Positions 26,971-36,359 are shown, counted from the stretch's first letter. The stretch is DNA of 64,000 nt from Tetragenococcus halophilus subsp. halophilus DSM 20339 (GCF_003841405.1 NZ_PXYA01000001.1:434001-498000); one strand, 5' to 3'. A program made the numbers and translations. Notes: generated from the letters alone by a model not told the origin.

Positions 26971-28239
26971 TTATTCATTTTTAAACAATAAAACTTTATC
27001 TTCTGGGAAAGTAGGGAATTTATTCATTGGAACTGTCCAGTCTTGTTCAGGAACCGAAAACTCATAATGGTTAACTAAATTATCGCTAAATACCCGTAAT
27101 GTGTGCAACGTAATCCATTCTCCAGCACAACGGTGCATTGCTCGAAAGTCGCCGCCACCTTGAGCGATCATTTCATATTCTTCATCATAAGAGATCTCTT
27201 TTGTTCGTCCTACATAACGGTCTATTACAAAAGAATCCGGATTATCTATCGAACGTCCATCGTGATTGGTTCCATAAAGATCTAAAACAACCCAGCTGCC
27301 TTCAGGAACCAGATAGCCGTCAATATCAACATCCCTTGTACTAATAGCAGGAACCATTGGGAAAAATGGATAATAACGTCTTAACTCTTGGATAAAGGAA
27401 TCTTGTAAGTGATCAAAATTTTGTTTTAGTTCTTTATAGACATTATTAGGACCAAATAAAGCATGTCCCATCAGGTTTACCCAAACTGTAATAGCAACAG
27501 TTGGACGAATGATGTTTAGAAAATCTACTGCAGCAATGTTTAGAGGTAATAACTCTCCATCAACACCGCGAGCGTCAGCAAAAGCGTATAAAGCCACATT
27601 TTCTTTTCCAGGAACTGGGTTTTCACGAGCATCAGCCAGCAATTCTTGCGCCCATTTCTCAGCTTTTTTACGTCCTTCTAAGCCTTGTAAGTGATCACTT
27701 ACTGAATTTACTGTACCTTCAAACATGTTCACTTGTGTATCTGCTAATTCATCAATTTCTTCTGTGGTATAATTTCCTAAATTAACACCAGCCCATTTAC
27801 AAATCGCTTTAAAAAGCACGTTTTTTGTCAAATGATATAACTCAAATTTTCCTGTTTGAGCATCTAATGTTTCTTTTAATGTTTCTTCTAAAATCTTTCG
27901 ATAATCTTCCATTCGATCAGGTGTCATTAAGTCCATAAAAATACTTTTACGTTTATAATGTTGCTGGCCATCTAATGTTTGCACACCGCCTTCACCTTGA
28001 AGTGTTTTTAAAATAGGCGTAGGCATAGCACTATCACGTTTAAAGTTATCAGCGTCATAGAATTTTTTAGCCGCATTTTGTCCGTAAACAGCGATAATTT
28101 CTTGATTTAAAAGAGAAGCTTTAACAACTGGAGCGTTAACTTCATTACGTAACTCGCTTAAGACCTCGTAACCAGCATTATATAAATCTTTTACTTCCTT
28201 TAACTTTACTTTTGTTTCAGGAATTTCTTTGAATGACAT
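26971..28239 (-). CDS. CYP152-type cytochrome P450 fatty-acid peroxygenase
   Basis: About 422 residues. The heme-binding region reads QGGGDFRAMHRCAGEWIT with the Cys ligand, matching the QGGGD...HRCAGEW pattern of P450-BSbeta/YbdT. The RRYYPFFP motif and the substrate-carboxylate Arg in NIIRPTVAIT identify a CYP152 enzyme that hydroxylates fatty acids with H2O2 and needs no redox partner. ATG 28239 follows AAGGAGG; an in-frame TTG at 28245 is too close to that site. A P450 is uncommon in fermentative lactic acid bacteria. It may both consume peroxide and modify fatty acids (inference). Confidence 0.9.
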   Translation of the reverse strand: MSFKEIPETKVKLKEVKDLYNAGYEVLSELRNEVNAPVVKASLLNQEIIAVYGQNAAKKFYDADNFKRDSAMPTPILKTLQGEGGVQTLDGQQHYKRKSIFMDLMTPDRMEDYRKILEETLKETLDAQTGKFELYHLTKNVLFKAICKWAGVNLGNYTTEEIDELADTQVNMFEGTVNSVSDHLQGLEGRKKAEKWAQELLADARENPVPGKENVALYAFADARGVDGELLPLNIAAVDFLNIIRPTVAITVWVNLMGHALFGPNNVYKELKQNFDHLQDSFIQELRRYYPFFPMVPAISTRDVDIDGYLVPEGSWVVLDLYGTNHDGRSIDNPDSFVIDRYVGRTKEISYDEEYEMIAQGGGDFRAMHRCAGEWITLHTLRVFSDNLVNHYEFSVPEQDWTVPMNKFPTFPEDKVLLFKNE

Positions 28240-28384
28240 TTTCAATATTCCTCCTTAGTAATAATATCCTTACACTTTTAGTCTAACGTATTTTGCAAAG
28301 GGAAACAAACATTTGTCATTTTATCAGGCGCTTTTCTTTTTTTCCTTTTACGTTATAATTTAAAAGAAAGGGGAGGTAGGTAAA

Positions 28385-29356
28385 GTGATATTTGTCTTAA
28401 TAAACATCATTCTGTTATTTTTTTTAGCGTTTATTCTATTTTATACCGAAAAAATCCGCTTTTTAAAAAAGGATTCTTCCAATATTTTGCTAGATATTTT
28501 AAAACGGTATCCGGATTTATATAAAGCATTTAAAAAAACAACATTAGATCCTATGACTTTTTCAATTCCCGGTTTATTTAAAACACAAACGCTGGAAACT
28601 GACAGTAAAAAACTGGATGATTGTTATGATATAACGCCGCAAGGGTTAGCTGTAACTGAAAATCACATATTTATTTCTGCTTATTGTTACAGTCATGAAC
28701 ATCACTCTGTTATTTTTATGCTTGATAAAAAAGAAAACGACCCGCCAAAAACAATGGTTTTAAAAGATCGGACACATGCAGGAGGACTTGTTTATGATAA
28801 GAATCGGCAATGCTTATGGGTTTGTTCTGCTGCAAAAAATCACGGACGAGTTTCTGCCATTCTCAAAGATGATATATTGAACTATCAGTATATGCCAAAT
28901 TCTGAAATTATCCCTTATTATCATAGCGTTAATTTTCCCACGATTCCTCAAGCTTCTTTTATCACAATAAAAGAAAATTCTTTCTTTGCAGGAACTTTCG
29001 ATAAAACAAAAAATGGTGTGGTTATAAAAATGACATTTGAAAAAGAGGAGGACTTTACTAACAATGACAACCTGGACGAAACAATTGATATTCCTAAAAG
29101 AGCTCAATCCATGGCTTTTTATAAAGAATATTGTTTAATATCTCAATCTTTTGGACCCGTTAGCTCTAAAATTTATATTTTTTCAAATGAACAGCTTTCT
29201 AGTGGTAAATTAAACAGCAAAACAGCTTTAAAGATCATCAAGACACCGCCTTATTTGGAACAAATCGCAGTCTATGATGCCCATTTATATGCAATTTTTG
29301 AAAGTGGTGCCAGAAATTATCGTAAAAAGACAGCAATTTCCTTATGGAAATTATAG
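28385..29356 (+). CDS. Membrane-anchored protein of unknown function, possible beta-propeller
   Basis: A 323-residue protein starting at GTG 28385 behind AGGGGAGGTAGG. Residues 2-22 form an N-terminal anchor. The rest has spaced motifs such as PQGLAVTENHIFISAY, HAGGLVYDKNRQCLWVCS and IPKRAQSMAFYKEYCLISQS, each a Gly/Ala-hydrophobic strand pair typical of propeller blades. No catalytic motif is recognised and no family is named. It is divergent from the P450 gene, 145 bases away, and may share its regulatory region. Confidence 0.7.
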   Translation: MIFVLINIILLFFLAFILFYTEKIRFLKKDSSNILLDILKRYPDLYKAFKKTTLDPMTFSIPGLFKTQTLETDSKKLDDCYDITPQGLAVTENHIFISAYCYSHEHHSVIFMLDKKENDPPKTMVLKDRTHAGGLVYDKNRQCLWVCSAAKNHGRVSAILKDDILNYQYMPNSEIIPYYHSVNFPTIPQASFITIKENSFFAGTFDKTKNGVVIKMTFEKEEDFTNNDNLDETIDIPKRAQSMAFYKEYCLISQSFGPVSSKIYIFSNEQLSSGKLNSKTALKIIKTPPYLEQIAVYDAHLYAIFESGARNYRKKTAISLWKL

Positions 29357-29415
29357 CTTTTCATTTGCCAACTTTGCTTGATATAGTAGAATAATATTTT
29401 GATTTGGAGGTTATC

Positions 29416-29888
29416 ATGTATATTCGAGATTATACTTTTTCTGATAAAAAAGAGACAATTAAAATGATCAAACAAACAATTCAAGAAGTGAATAAAAACG
29501 ATTACAATAAAGAACAATTAGCTGCCTGGTCGTCTATAGATGAATATTCATGGAAAGCTTCTTTAAAAGACTATTCAGCAGTCGTTATGGTCAATGATTG
29601 GAATAATAAAATCATTGGTTTTGCCGATATGGATAACAAGGGCTATTTAGATCAATTTTCGTGCACAAGGATTTTCAAAATCAGACCATAGCTAGTAAGC
29701 TGATTAGTTATCTGGAAAAAAGCATCCAGAGCAGAAAATTCTCAACTTTTGCTTCAGTTACAGCAAAACCATTTTTTATAGCATGTAGCTATGAGGTTAT
29801 TAGAACTAATATTGTAAATTTAAGAGGACAACAACTCAAAAACTATTATATGGAAAAAATAAACGAGAATAATAAATATGCCATATAA
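29416..29888 (+). pseudogene. GNAT N-acetyltransferase, frameshifted
   Basis: ATG 29416 behind TTGGAGG opens a GNAT domain (YIRDYTFSDKKETIKMIKQT, IGFADMDNKGYLDQF) that leaves frame near 29657-29661. The continuation lies one frame over: VHKDFQNQTIASKLISYLEK, the acetyl-CoA loop, then KPFFIACSYEVIRT and NYYMEK. Four T's occur where five would restore the frame (QFFVHKDFQ). It is either a pseudogene or a one-base sequencing error. The substrate is unknown. Confidence 0.8.
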
Positions 29889-30126
29889 TTGCACAAATCA
29901 AAGTTAAAGACAAAAAAAGTAAATAAAAGGGACGTAAAAACAAAAAGTAAGTTGTAAAAAGTTAAATGATTTATTTCAAATATAAAGTTAATCTTCAGTT
30001 ATAACTTTGTATAATATATATTATGTAAACTAGAATATAAATTTTAAAATAGTCGCCGCGAACAACAAATACTACCTTTTGCTTTAAACTAATTCTTTTG
30101 AAATTAATAAATTACTTTTTTATAAA

Positions 30127-30414
30127 TTAATCTTCTAGAATATCTTTAAACAATTCATCAACATCTGTATACCTCTTTGCATTAGTTAAATCCTCATTTA
30201 ATGCTTTAATGGTTTCTTCATTTGGAATCTCTGGACGATTCAGTTCAAAAGGCAAACCATTATTCCAAACAACTTGTCGATAAAAAATCCTAAGCGCAGT
30301 CGAACGATCAATTCCTATATCTTTGAAAATTTCTTCTGCTTTATCAACTAATTCTTTATCTAATCGAGCTTGTATCACTTTACGTTCTTTTGATTTTTTA
30401 TTCAAATTCATCAC
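30127..30414 (-). CDS. RelB/DinJ-family antitoxin without an evident toxin
   Basis: About 95 residues with a ribbon-helix-helix N-terminal half (KVIQARLDKELVDKAEEIFKD then GIDRSTALRIFYRQV) and an acidic C-terminal tail that would wrap a RelE/YafQ toxin. The start is uncertain: ATG 30411 or TTG 30405 behind GAGG. Downstream on the minus strand (29889-30126) there is no frame long enough for a toxin, and upstream is an unrelated acetyltransferase. It therefore appears orphaned. Confidence 0.8.
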   Translation of the reverse strand: MMNLNKKSKERKVIQARLDKELVDKAEEIFKDIGIDRSTALRIFYRQVVWNNGLPFELNRPEIPNEETIKALNEDLTNAKRYTDVDELFKDILED

Positions 30415-30503
30415 CTCAAATCGATTATATTACAAGCGATTACAAATTGAAACATAGATAAACTTTTTTCAATTTTATCTATGTTCTGATGCTCTCTATT
30501 TTT

Positions 30504-30959
30504 TTAATTTCCAACAACTAACTCTGCTTGATAATTACAACGATCATAATCATCAATATCCACTGGAACTTCTTTAAAACCAAAAGAATGATAGATATGT
30601 AATGCAGGTTTTAAAGAATGATTTGAGTAAATAACCACCTTTTTTGCTTCTTTTTTAATGGCGTAGTCTAAAGCGGCTTTAAAAACGGCCTTTCCAGCGC
30701 CTTTACCTTGAGCATTTTTATTAGTTGCAAATTTACAAATTTCCCAAGTATCATTTTTTATAGGAGCGGTCATACATGTTGATAATACTTTTTCGTTTTC
30801 AATTGCAAAGTATATCATAGCGCCATCAGACATTAATTTATCAATATCGTTTAACTGCTCTAAGTCATGCGCTTCAAGGGTGAAATATTCTTGAATCCAA
30901 TCTTTGTTCATTTCAATAAAATCTTGCTTAAAACGTTCTTCGTATCGAATAATTTCCAT
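30504..30959 (-). CDS. GNAT family N-acetyltransferase
   Basis: A 151-residue GNAT domain with acetyl-CoA-binding KFATNKNAQGKGAGKAVF near residue 78 and the C-terminal HIYHSFGFKEVP motif. The substrate is unknown. It lies 11 bases downstream of the YbaK-like gene on the same strand and is probably cotranscribed with it. Confidence 0.83.
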   Translation of the reverse strand: MEIIRYEERFKQDFIEMNKDWIQEYFTLEAHDLEQLNDIDKLMSDGAMIYFAIENEKVLSTCMTAPIKNDTWEICKFATNKNAQGKGAGKAVFKAALDYAIKKEAKKVVIYSNHSLKPALHIYHSFGFKEVPVDIDDYDRCNYQAELVVGN

Positions 30960-30970
30960 TCTATCCCCTT

Positions 30971-31441
30971 TTACTGCTCTTTTGCTACGTCAATCCATTC
31001 TTTAGCCGATGAATAATTTTCTAGTTCCTCAGGTGTTAGCTTCACTGCACTTTGACTATCTCCTGCCGCGGGATAAATCCAGTCAAAATTTTCTAGTGAT
31101 CTATCTAAATACACATCTATGTCATCATTTATCGCAAAAGGACAGACGCCTCCAGGTGAATGTCCAATAGCTTCTTCGACAAATTCTTTGGGAATCATTT
31201 TTGCTCTTTTGCCAAAAAAGGACTTATATTTTTTATTATCGACTCTCGCATCTCCTGGCATCACGATAAGAATATTTTGACTTTCGTTTAATGAAAACGA
31301 CATTGTTTTAGCGATTTTTTCAGGCTTGCAACCTAATGTTTGAGCTGCTTGTTCTACCGTAGCACTAGACCCGTTCAAAACTTTCACTCGTTTTTCTAAA
31401 CCTAGTGTTGAAAAATAATTTTTTACCCGTTCTAAAGACAT
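30971..31441 (-). CDS. YbaK/EbsC-family aminoacyl-tRNA deacylase
   Basis: A 156-residue protein with ATVEQAAQTLGCKPEKIAKT, MPGDARVDNKK and the conserved HSPGGVCPFAI loop, typical of YbaK/ProX trans-editing enzymes that hydrolyse mischarged tRNAs such as Cys- or Ala-tRNA(Pro). Specificity cannot be assigned. It is probably cotranscribed with the following acetyltransferase. Confidence 0.87.
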   Translation of the reverse strand: MSLERVKNYFSTLGLEKRVKVLNGSSATVEQAAQTLGCKPEKIAKTMSFSLNESQNILIVMPGDARVDNKKYKSFFGKRAKMIPKEFVEEAIGHSPGGVCPFAINDDIDVYLDRSLENFDWIYPAAGDSQSAVKLTPEELENYSSAKEWIDVAKEQ

Positions 31442-31478
31442 AAGACATTCCTACCTTTCCTCGCCTTATTCTATTTTA

Positions 31479-31778
31479 TCAAAGTAAATTAGGAGCAAAA
31501 GCACTAATTAACACCGTAATTAAAATGGTCAATACAGTGGTTAACAAAATAAAAAAAGTACTAACACCAGCAAAATATGTTTCATTTTCAAAAGAAATGG
31601 CTTTAAAACTATGGCTGTTACTAAAATAATAAACAGTTGGAATGATAACTAATAAGATAAATAATGCTTCTATTAAGTTTATCCAATGAAATGGTTGAAA
31701 AAGAAAATAAATCATTATTAGAAATGTACTTGTCCAAAAAACTTGCTTAAAAGAGACCTCTTTTCTTTTTTGAAACAC
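31479..31778 (-). CDS. Small membrane protein of unknown function
   Basis: About 99 residues with three hydrophobic segments, the last at the extreme C-terminus (FFILLTTVLTILITVLISAF). GTG 31778 follows AGAGGAG; a longer frame starts at 31808 without such a site. No family is recognised. It ends 38 bases before the YbaK-like gene on the same strand and may share its transcript. Confidence 0.6.
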   Translation of the reverse strand: MFQKRKEVSFKQVFWTSTFLIMIYFLFQPFHWINLIEALFILLVIIPTVYYFSNSHSFKAISFENETYFAGVSTFFILLTTVLTILITVLISAFAPNLL

Positions 31779-31869
31779 AAAATTCACTCCTCTACTTACT
31801 ATCACCAAAACTTAATTTAATGACTACATTACAATAAAAATGTTGATAATTCAATTAAAAATTCAATAA

Positions 31870-31907
31870 AAATCACCAAGAAAGTACTTCAACTTTCTTG
31901 GTGATTT
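31870..31907 (-). terminator. Rho-independent terminator after the hydroxyacid dehydrogenase
   Basis: AAATCACCAAGAAAGT (31870-31885) pairs perfectly with ACTTTCTTGGTGATTT (31892-31907). It is bounded by an A-run that becomes the U-tract on the minus strand. Confidence 0.9.
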
Positions 31908-31918
31908 AAAGTTATTTC

Positions 31919-32884
31919 TTAACTAGTCACTGTATTTTGCTTTCGACCTGCTAGAAATTCTGTTAAATTACTAGCGACAATATCTAATAATCGTTTTCTT
32001 GTTTCTTGTGGTGCCCAGGCTATGTGTGGTGTAATGTAACAATTCTTAGCTGCTAGTAAAGGGCTATCTTCATTGATGGGCTCCTGTTGAGCTACGTCCA
32101 TGGCTGCTACGGCAAGTTGTTCGTTGTTCAAGGCTTCAGCAAGGTCTGCTTCATTAATCAAACCACCACGCGCAGTATTAATCAAAATCCCAGTATTTTT
32201 CATTTTTTGCAGTGAGGAGCTGTTGATCAACTCTTTTGTATCAGGAGTCTGCGGTACATGCAAGCTAACGACATCAGACTGGCTTAATAGTTCATTTAGG
32301 CTCACTTGTTGTAACCATTCAGCTTTAACATTTTTAGGGCGATGGTTATAAAAGATGACTTTCATGCCAAATGCATGACCAATTTCAGCCACTTTTTGAG
32401 CAATTCGTCCGAAGCCAACAAGCCCTAGCGTTTTTCCTTGTAGTTCTGTCAGCGGTGTGGCAAAAAAACTAAAATCAGGATTGCTCGACCATTGTCCTTC
32501 ATGTACCAGACGATTGTGTAAACCGACTTGACTTGTGATTTCCAACAACAAAGCAAACGTGAATTGAGCGACCGCCTCTGTCCCGTATGCTGGAACATTC
32601 GTTACTGTAATTCCAGCTTTAGCTGCTGCATCAATATCGATAATATTGTAACCAGTAGCTAAGATACCTATATACTCTAAATTAGGTGCAGCATTAAGGA
32701 CCTCTTCATCCAAAGGTGTTTTATTCGTCAAAACAATCCGCGCATCACCAATTCGTTGCAAGCTTTCTTTTTTATCAGTAAATGACGTTCTATCATATAT
32801 TTCACATTCGCCTATTTCTTTTAATGGTTCCCAATCAATGTCGCCAGGATTTAAAGAGTACCCATCTAAAATGACAATTTTCAT
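31919..32884 (-). CDS. D-isomer-specific 2-hydroxyacid dehydrogenase (glycerate/hydroxypyruvate reductase-like)
   Basis: A 321-residue NAD-dependent dehydrogenase with Rossmann GLVGFGRIAQ near residue 150. The catalytic Arg is in NTARGGLINE, Glu in DVAQQEP and His in TPHIAWAP. The family reduces 2-ketoacids such as hydroxypyruvate or glyoxylate; the substrate is not resolved. It is monocistronic with its own terminator. Confidence 0.87.
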   Translation of the reverse strand: MKIVILDGYSLNPGDIDWEPLKEIGECEIYDRTSFTDKKESLQRIGDARIVLTNKTPLDEEVLNAAPNLEYIGILATGYNIIDIDAAAKAGITVTNVPAYGTEAVAQFTFALLLEITSQVGLHNRLVHEGQWSSNPDFSFFATPLTELQGKTLGLVGFGRIAQKVAEIGHAFGMKVIFYNHRPKNVKAEWLQQVSLNELLSQSDVVSLHVPQTPDTKELINSSSLQKMKNTGILINTARGGLINEADLAEALNNEQLAVAAMDVAQQEPINEDSPLLAAKNCYITPHIAWAPQETRKRLLDIVASNLTEFLAGRKQNTVTS

Positions 32885-33000
32885 TCGTTATACCTCCACT
32901 AAGTTTGTTCTTCTTTAAATCATAACATGATAATTATTTCTTTTCTAATAACCAATAGCTTCATTATTTAAAGTTATTCATTCAATTTATTTTGATAAAA

Positions 33001-33036
33001 AAACAGCTTATCCAATAAAAAATGGATAAACTGTTT
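33001..33036 (-). terminator. Terminator after the FAD reductase
   Basis: AAACAGCTTATCCA (33001-33014) and TGGATAAACTGTTT (33023-33036) pair with one mismatch. A's precede the plus-strand left arm, giving the minus-strand U-tract. Confidence 0.85.
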
Positions 33037-33049
33037 GTGTCCTTTGTTC

Positions 33050-34255
33050 TTAAGCTTTTTCTTTAATAGATCCAAGCAATTGATCATTATCAGCAGGAGG
33101 ATTTGCTAATAGATTTCGTACATCATCTAAATCTACATTAACATTCCAAACTAAAACACCTACAAGTTGGTCATCTTTCAAGAAGTAAACAATCGTTCCA
33201 TTTTCTCTTTTATCAAAGATTTGCGGCAATGTTGGATCCATTGTACCGATTGCCTGCCATGAAATATTAAATATATTGGAGTAGAAATAAGGGGTATGCG
33301 TATAAGCCTCATGCGCACCTGCCATATTTCTGCCTACTTGCTCACCGGAATTTCTCGCATGGTCTACGTGTTCAATTCTTTGATAGCCTAAGATTTTATC
33401 AGGGTAATAAGCAATATCTCCAGCTGACCAGATAGCAGAATCACTAGTTTGTAGATATTCATCTACTTCAACGCCATCTCCATCTAATTTTAATCTACTT
33501 GCTTTTGCAAGTTCAATTCTTGGTGAGACGCCTAAACCTACGACGATGGTATCTCCCTTGATTTGTGAACCATCATCTAAGGTAACCACCAATTGCTCGC
33601 CATCACGTTGATAGGATTCAGCTTTTTTACCACTAATTAGTTCAACGCCGTTCTTTTTAAAAGTACCTTCATATTCAGCAGTAATTTCTTCTGGAAATTG
33701 ATTTTCACCTAAAGTATTTTCCAGATAGACCATTGTCACTTGTGTATCATTTTGTGCCAGTGCGGCTGCAATTTCACTTCCAATATAGCCGCCACCAATA
33801 AGAATAACGTGTCTATTATTTCCGCTAAATTGACGCAATTTACGATAATCGGACCAGTCTCTAAAGACAATTACATGATTATCGTCTGCTCCATCAATAG
33901 TTATCGGTTCGCCTCCAGTTGCTAGTAATAATTTATTATAATAAACGACGCTATCGTCACCTAACTGTATACTCTTATTTTCTCGATCGATTTTGTTTAC
34001 TGTTGTATTAAATTTAAAACTAACATTAGGATAATCTTCTGCGCCTACTCGAATATCTTCTTCTGTAAATTCATCATCTAACCATAATTTCTTACTTAAA
34101 GCAGGACGTTCATAAGGAACATCCGCGTCTTTTGAGACAAGTAGGATAGAACCATCTGTATCTTCTTGACGTATACCTTTAACTGCGTAACCTGCAACCA
34201 TACCGCCACCAACAATCACATATTCATAGCTATTGTTATTTTGTAATTGACTCAT
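33050..34255 (-). CDS. FAD-dependent NAD(P)H oxidoreductase, ferredoxin-reductase type
   Basis: A 401-residue protein with FAD-binding VIVGGGMVAGYAV at the N-terminus, PYERPALSK, NAD-binding LIGGGYIGSEIAAAL near 152, the FAD motif IWSAGDIAYYP near 277, and a C-terminal reductase-C domain. There is no redox-active Cys pair, so it resembles rubredoxin/putidaredoxin/AIF-type reductases. Its electron acceptor is unknown; no ferredoxin is in the window. A rubble copy of the same gene lies at 39314-39872, so this family was duplicated around the katA-ATPase block. Confidence 0.85.
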   Translation of the reverse strand: MSQLQNNNSYEYVIVGGGMVAGYAVKGIRQEDTDGSILLVSKDADVPYERPALSKKLWLDDEFTEEDIRVGAEDYPNVSFKFNTTVNKIDRENKSIQLGDDSVVYYNKLLLATGGEPITIDGADDNHVIVFRDWSDYRKLRQFSGNNRHVILIGGGYIGSEIAAALAQNDTQVTMVYLENTLGENQFPEEITAEYEGTFKKNGVELISGKKAESYQRDGEQLVVTLDDGSQIKGDTIVVGLGVSPRIELAKASRLKLDGDGVEVDEYLQTSDSAIWSAGDIAYYPDKILGYQRIEHVDHARNSGEQVGRNMAGAHEAYTHTPYFYSNIFNISWQAIGTMDPTLPQIFDKRENGTIVYFLKDDQLVGVLVWNVNVDLDDVRNLLANPPADNDQLLGSIKEKA

Positions 34256-34355
34256 TTTAACCCTCCTGATTTTCTCTTTAATGTTTCTATTTCTATTGTA
34301 ATAAAAAAGTACATAAAGATAAAAAATTATGCATTATAATAGTTAGTAAAACTAA

Positions 34356-34394
34356 AAGAGTATAGGCGCTATTTTATTAGCAGCCTATACTCTT
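34356..34394 (-). terminator. katA terminator
   Basis: AAGAGTATAGGC (34356-34367) and GCCTATACTCTT (34383-34394) form a perfect 12-bp stem just after the catalase stop on the minus strand. Confidence 0.85.
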
Positions 34395-34411
34395 GCAAAA
34401 ATTATTTCACA

Positions 34412-36124
34412 TTATAATAAAAATGGATCGTTCATAGGATCAGTCAAATAGAAAGGATCTTCTACGTTAGTATCGCGTCCTTCAGGTCCTAAATCTTTTG
34501 CAGTTTCCGGCATAGCAGGCTCTGTGGGTACATTCAAATCTTTGTGACCTCTAGCATTTGCTTTGTCGTTAGCTTCTTCTGAATCACGAGGTGTCGGTGT
34601 TAAATCAACATCTTTGAGATCGATTCCCAATGCTTTAGCCACACCTGCCCCATAGTTTGGATCTGCTTGATAGCAATTATTGATATGGCGGTGTTTAATT
34701 TGTAAGGTACTATCTCCCATATTACGAGCCGTGTTTTCAAATAATACAAGTTGTTGTTCCTCTGTCATACGGCGGAAAAGCATGCCAGGCTGGGTATAAT
34801 AATCATGATCATCTTCTCTAAAGTCATAATTTTTTACATCTCCACCTTGCATTGTTGGTTCTTCCATAAATTTATGATCTGTATAATTTCCGTAACTATT
34901 AGGGGTATAATGAACTTCACTACCAAGATTTCCGTCCATCCGTCCTTGTCCATCGCGACTATAAGGATGAGGATTTTTTACACCTCGCGGAGCATTAACC
35001 GGAATTTGATGATGATTTACACCAATCCGATAGCGTGCGGCATCTTGATAAGCAAAGACGCGAGTTTGTAGCATACGATCTGGCGAAATGCCAATCCCCG
35101 GTACTTGTGCTGCCGGGTTGAATGATGCTTCTTCCACATCCTGGAAGTAATTATCTGGATTTTTATTTAATTCAAATTCTCCAACTTCCATTAGAGGGAA
35201 ATCTTCTTTGTACCAAACTTTTGTTAAATCAAAAGGATTATAGTCTAATTGATTCGCTTCTTCTTGGGTCATCACTTGGATGTACATTTTCCACTTAGGA
35301 TATTTTCCTTCTTCAATGGCATTGTATAGATCTGCTTGATGGGATTCACGAGTATTTGCGTTAACAATATCTGCTTCTTGATCGGTTAAGTTCTGTATTC
35401 CTTGTTGAGAACGGAAATAAAATTTTACCCAAACTCGTTCATTATCTGCATTAATCAAGCTATAAGCATGAGAACTAAACCCGTGCATAAAGCGGTAAGA
35501 AGAGGGTATTCCTCGATCACTCATGGTAATGGTTACTTGGTGTAATGACTCAGGTAATGACGTCCAAAAATCCCAGTTATTGTTAGGACTTCTCATATTT
35601 GTTCTAGGGTCTCTTTTAATCGCACGATTCAAGTCAATAAAGTGCTTTGGATCTCGGTGGAAAAACACAGGAGTATTATTGCCAACTAAATCCCAATTTC
35701 CTTCTTCTGTATAGAATTTTAATGCGAAACCACGGATGTCTCGTTCAGCATCTGCAGCACCACGTTCTCCGGCAACTGTAGAAAAACGAGCAAACATTTC
35801 CGTTTGTTTACCAATTTCAGAAAATATTTTAGCTTTGGTATACTTAGTAATATCATGTGTCACTGTAAAAGTTCCAAAGGCACCCGATCCTTTGGCATGC
35901 ATACGACGTTCAGGAATCACTTCACGGTTAAAATCAGCAAGTTTTTCGAGTAACTAAACGTCTTGTAGCATACTAGGACCACGTTCTCCAGCTGTCATCG
36001 TATTGTCATTGTTGAAAACTGGAGCTCCAGCATTTGTTTGTAGTTCTGGATTATTACCAACATTTTGATTGCGACTACTTTGATAAGAATCTAATCCATT
36101 TTTAGCCATAGGGTCTTTTTCCAT
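34412..36124 (-). pseudogene. katA: Heme catalase with in-frame amber codon at position 57
   Basis: Catalase decomposes H2O2. ATG 36124 sits behind GGAGGAGAT; the first 56 residues (NAGAPVFNNDNTMTAGERGP, then MLQDV) run into TAG at 35954-35956 and continue in frame with [17 protein letters not shown]. Relatives have Trp there (DYWFLEKL), so one TGG-to-TAG change explains it. The rest is intact: catalytic His in [10 protein letters not shown], Asn in VGNNTPVFF, heme Tyr in [12 protein letters not shown], plus a long acidic C-terminal tail. A GTG restart at 35920 would give 502 residues without the tetramer arm. Readthrough or an error are alternatives. Confidence 0.85.
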
Positions 36125-36160
36125 ATAAAAATCTCCTCCACTCTTTTTTTTAACAATTAT

Positions 36161-36189
36161 ATTATCAAAGTTTTTATTTCTACTGTCAA
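36161..36189 (-). promoter_or_regulatory. katA promoter
   Basis: On the minus strand TTGACA (36184-36189), a 17-base spacer and GATAAT (36161-36166) lie about 40 bases before the katA ATG. Two direct copies of CTTTTAAAAACGWATT followed by ATTTATAAA lie just upstream (36193-36219 and 36277-36309) and could bind a regulator. Confidence 0.75.
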
Positions 36190-36310
36190 CAACTTTTAAA
36201 AACGAATTTTATTTATAAAGTGTCTCATACACCTTTGGAAAAAAGCTGTTTATAACGATCCTAATATTAATATCACCTTTTAAAAACGTATTCGTTATTT
36301 ATTTATAAAT

Positions 36311-36348
36311 AAAAAGCATGCAGTGATTTTAGTCACCGCATGCTTTTT
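36311..36348 (-). terminator. P-type ATPase terminator
   Basis: AAAAAGCATGC and GCATGCTTTTT flank a GTGA/TCAC inner stem, with the A-run on the side that becomes the minus-strand U-tract. Confidence 0.9.
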
Positions 36349-36359
36349 AGCAAACTTTT

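Noticed and set aside
33050-34255. Redox partner of the CYP152-type P450
   Set aside because: CYP152 enzymes use H2O2 directly, no ferredoxin is present, and the genes are about 5 kb apart with unrelated genes between.
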